A DNA stretch of 64,000 nt from CALIZF01 sp046292445 (GTDB lineage Bacteria; Pseudomonadota; Alphaproteobacteria; Rhodobacterales; Rhodobacteraceae), in the NCBI GenBank assembly GCA_046292445.1, contig JBKBQT010000004.1, positions 62,001 to 126,000 on the forward strand, written 5' to 3'. Shown piece by piece: positions 62,164 through 64,000 of this stretch (position 1 is the stretch's first letter; the number at the start of each line of letters is the position of its first letter). The notes below the pieces were generated by a model. The model did no database searches and was not told where the DNA came from. It saw only the letters and a list, made by a program, of their open reading frames with translations. Position numbers and translations under genes: made by a program.

Positions 62164-63969
62164 TCAAACGGCCGTCTGGCCGCGCACATAGGTGCCGGGC
62201 GCCGGCGCAAGGACCGGATGCGCCGCATCGCCAAGCGGCCGTGCCGCGACCATCGCCCCCGACCGCCGCGCGAGCCAGTCGCGCCAGCGCGGCCACCACG
62301 ATTCGCGCGTGTATTCCGCGCCGGCCAGCCAGTCCTCGGGTGTCGTCAGCGGACCGTCATTGACGTAATGGCCGTATTTGCCCTTGCCGGGCGGGTTGAC
62401 GATCCCGGCGATATGACCCGATTCCGACAGGATGAAGGTCTTGTCCTTCGAACCCATCTGCCGCACGCCGGCAAAGCTCGATTTCCAGGCTGCGATATGG
62501 TCGGTCTCGCAGGCGACCGCGCAGAGCGGCAGCTTGACATCGCCGATCTTCACCCGCCGGCCGAGAACCTCGAACGTCCCCTTCGCGAATTCGTCGCGCT
62601 GGCACAGGCCGCGCAGGTATTCGATCACCATCGCCGCGGGCAGGTTCGTGCCGTCGCCGTTCCAGTAGAGCAGATCGAAGGCGGGCGGCGCCTCGCCGAG
62701 CATGTAGCTGCGGATCGCAGGCTGATAGATCAGATCGTTCGAGCGCAGGAAGCTGAAGGTGCGCGACATGATCTTGTTCGACAGGACCCCGCGTTCCCTG
62801 ACCTCGCGCTCGATCCCGTCCACGAAGTCGTCGGACAGGAAGGGCGTGAATTCGCCCTGGTCGGAAAAGTCGGTCAGCGCGGTGAAAAGCGTTGCCGACT
62901 TCACCGACGCATCGCCCGTCTGCGCCATATGCGCCAGCGTCAGCGACAGCGTCGTGCCGGCGATGCAATAGCCGACCGCATTCACCTTGTCCTCGCCGGT
63001 GATCGCCTGAACGGTGCGGATCGCGGCGTGATAGCCGTCGCGGATGTAATCGTCGAGCCGCGTGTCGGCCATCTCGGGCCCGGGATTGACCCAGGACACG
63101 ACGAACAGCGTGAACCCCTGGTCAACGATCCATCGGATAAGCGAATTGGCGGGCTTGAGGTCGAGGATATAGAACTTGTTGATCCACGGCGGAAAGATGA
63201 TGAGCGGCGTGCGATGCACCTTGTCGGTGGTCGGTGCGTACTGGATCACCTCCATCAGGTGGTTGCGGAATACCACCCCGCCCGCCGTCGCCCCGATGTT
63301 CTCGCCCAGCCGGAAGGCCGTCGGATCCGACAGCGTCACGAGGAGCTCGCCCTCGTTCGCCTCGATGTCGCGCACGAGGTTTTCGAGGCCCTTCACCAGG
63401 CTTTCGCCCTCGGTCTGCACCGCCCGTTCGAGCGCGTCGGGGTTGGTGCCGAAGAAGTTCGTCGGCGCGAGCATGTCCACGATCTGCCGCGTGAAATACG
63501 CGATCCGCTTGCGATCCTTGGGGTCGATGTCGTCGAGCGCGTCGACCGCCTGCCGCACCGCCTCGGCGTTCAACAGATACTGCTGCTTGATGAAGTTGAA
63601 ATAGGGATGCGTGTCCCACAGCGGGTTGGAAAATCGCCGGTCCTTCGGCCCCGGATCGGGCGGGGCGGCAAGCCGGCCCTTGGCGAGCTGCGCCTGCGCC
63701 TCGACGTAATGCGCCAGCGACTTGCCCCACCAGCCGACCTGCTGCTCAATGATCTTGGCGGGGTTCTGCGCCATCTCGGCCAGATAGGCCGACCCGATGC
63801 GCAGGAACAGCTCGGGCGCCGGCCCGGCAAGGCCGGGGTCGTGCGGCTGGCGCCGCGCCATTGCAGCGACGAGGCGCTGCGTCAGTTCCTCGACCTTGGC
63901 GAGGTTGGCCTTCAACCGATCGGCCGGGCTGCCGCCCTCGGCGGACGGTTCCATGTGATCAGTTGTCAT
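62164..63969 (-). CDS. phaC: class I poly(3-hydroxyalkanoate) synthase
   Basis: Polymerises (R)-3-hydroxybutyryl-CoA at the granule surface. 601 residues, normal for class I. Catalytic Cys335 in the lipase-like box VGYCIAGTTL, Asp490 (CETDHIAAW) and His519 (SESGHIAGIVNPPGKGKYG). The N-terminal domain shows FNFIKQQYLLNAEAV and IIFPPWINKFYILDL. The gene starts 31 bp from the right window edge, so its promoter and any divergent depolymerase gene are outside. phaP follows 114 bp after its stop, the gap containing the PhaR operator. Confidence 0.97.
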   Translation of the reverse strand: MTTDHMEPSAEGGSPADRLKANLAKVEELTQRLVAAMARRQPHDPGLAGPAPELFLRIGSAYLAEMAQNPAKIIEQQVGWWGKSLAHYVEAQAQLAKGRLAAPPDPGPKDRRFSNPLWDTHPYFNFIKQQYLLNAEAVRQAVDALDDIDPKDRKRIAYFTRQIVDMLAPTNFFGTNPDALERAVQTEGESLVKGLENLVRDIEANEGELLVTLSDPTAFRLGENIGATAGGVVFRNHLMEVIQYAPTTDKVHRTPLIIFPPWINKFYILDLKPANSLIRWIVDQGFTLFVVSWVNPGPEMADTRLDDYIRDGYHAAIRTVQAITGEDKVNAVGYCIAGTTLSLTLAHMAQTGDASVKSATLFTALTDFSDQGEFTPFLSDDFVDGIEREVRERGVLSNKIMSRTFSFLRSNDLIYQPAIRSYMLGEAPPAFDLLYWNGDGTNLPAAMVIEYLRGLCQRDEFAKGTFEVLGRRVKIGDVKLPLCAVACETDHIAAWKSSFAGVRQMGSKDKTFILSESGHIAGIVNPPGKGKYGHYVNDGPLTTPEDWLAGAEYTRESWWPRWRDWLARRSGAMVAARPLGDAAHPVLAPAPGTYVRGQTAV

Positions 63970-64000
63970 GTGAAGCTTTCCCCCTTAAGCTTTCCGCAGC

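Overview
The window is a high-GC (by eye around 70%, not computed) chromosomal segment of an alphaproteobacterium, best matched to the Rhodobacteraceae. The evidence is the gene pairs: rpsU divergent from a COQ9-family gene, secG-pyrG, hflK-hflC-DUF2065-degP, rpiA-gor, a plant/proteobacterial-type gshA, and the split polyhydroxybutyrate (PHB) layout phaA-phaB here and phaC-phaP-phaR 58 kb away. A gene strongly resembling bciB (8-vinyl reductase of bacteriochlorophyll synthesis), preceded by a TGT-N12-ACA palindrome of the PpsR/CrtJ type, suggests a phototrophic lineage. No tRNA, rRNA, CRISPR array, prophage or insertion sequence was seen.

Layout. 1-11.5 kb: tail of an unknown gene, gshA, phaB and phaA (minus), an EAL phosphodiesterase, tag, rnd, pheT, a quinone oxidoreductase coupled to COQ9, and rpsU. 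11.6-19.2 kb: transglutaminase-like protein, a CAP+RTX secreted protein, a GMC oxidoreductase, a degraded secreted-protein gene in an AT-richer patch, Lrp regulator with divergent alanine dehydrogenase, mscL and a Nu-class GST. 19.4-32.3 kb: pyrG, secG, an NmrA-like protein, purA, a large disordered acidic protein, thiN, an EamA exporter, sdaA, rpiA and gor. 32.4-36.2 kb: hflK-hflC-DUF2065 and degP. At 36.2-36.4 kb there is a scaffold gap (10 N inside poly-G/poly-C).

36.4-46.5 kb: lipoprotein, adrenodoxin-type ferredoxin, purD, xseA, an enolase-superfamily enzyme, a VWA/DUF1194 protein, a GT10-like glycosyltransferase, ppk2, rlmJ, then two decayed genes (a PhzF remnant and a DUF1330 gene with an internal TAG). 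46.1-60.8 kb: almost continuous plus-strand accessory block with a TerB-like protein, a PhnD-like protein without signal peptide, a polar amino-acid-type ABC importer, two glutamine-synthetase-like ligases, bciB, rarD, a class I amidotransferase, an amine-oxidase-like flavoprotein, a DegT-type and a class III aminotransferase. Apart from bciB and rarD this reads as uptake and gamma-glutamylation-based catabolism of a polyamine or other primary amine. 60.9-64 kb: phaR, phaP and phaC on the minus strand.

How the parts work together. PhaA and PhaB make 3-hydroxybutyryl-CoA for PhaC; PhaP coats the granule; PhaR represses phaP. The phaP promoter shows -35 and -10 boxes with a 17-bp spacer and two CTGC-N3-GCAG PhaR-type sites in a perfect 18-bp-arm inverted repeat. 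GshA and Gor serve glutathione metabolism. A dispersed intergenic element (core GGGGATATTTGGGCCAGCC) occurs in at least five clear copies plus two variants.
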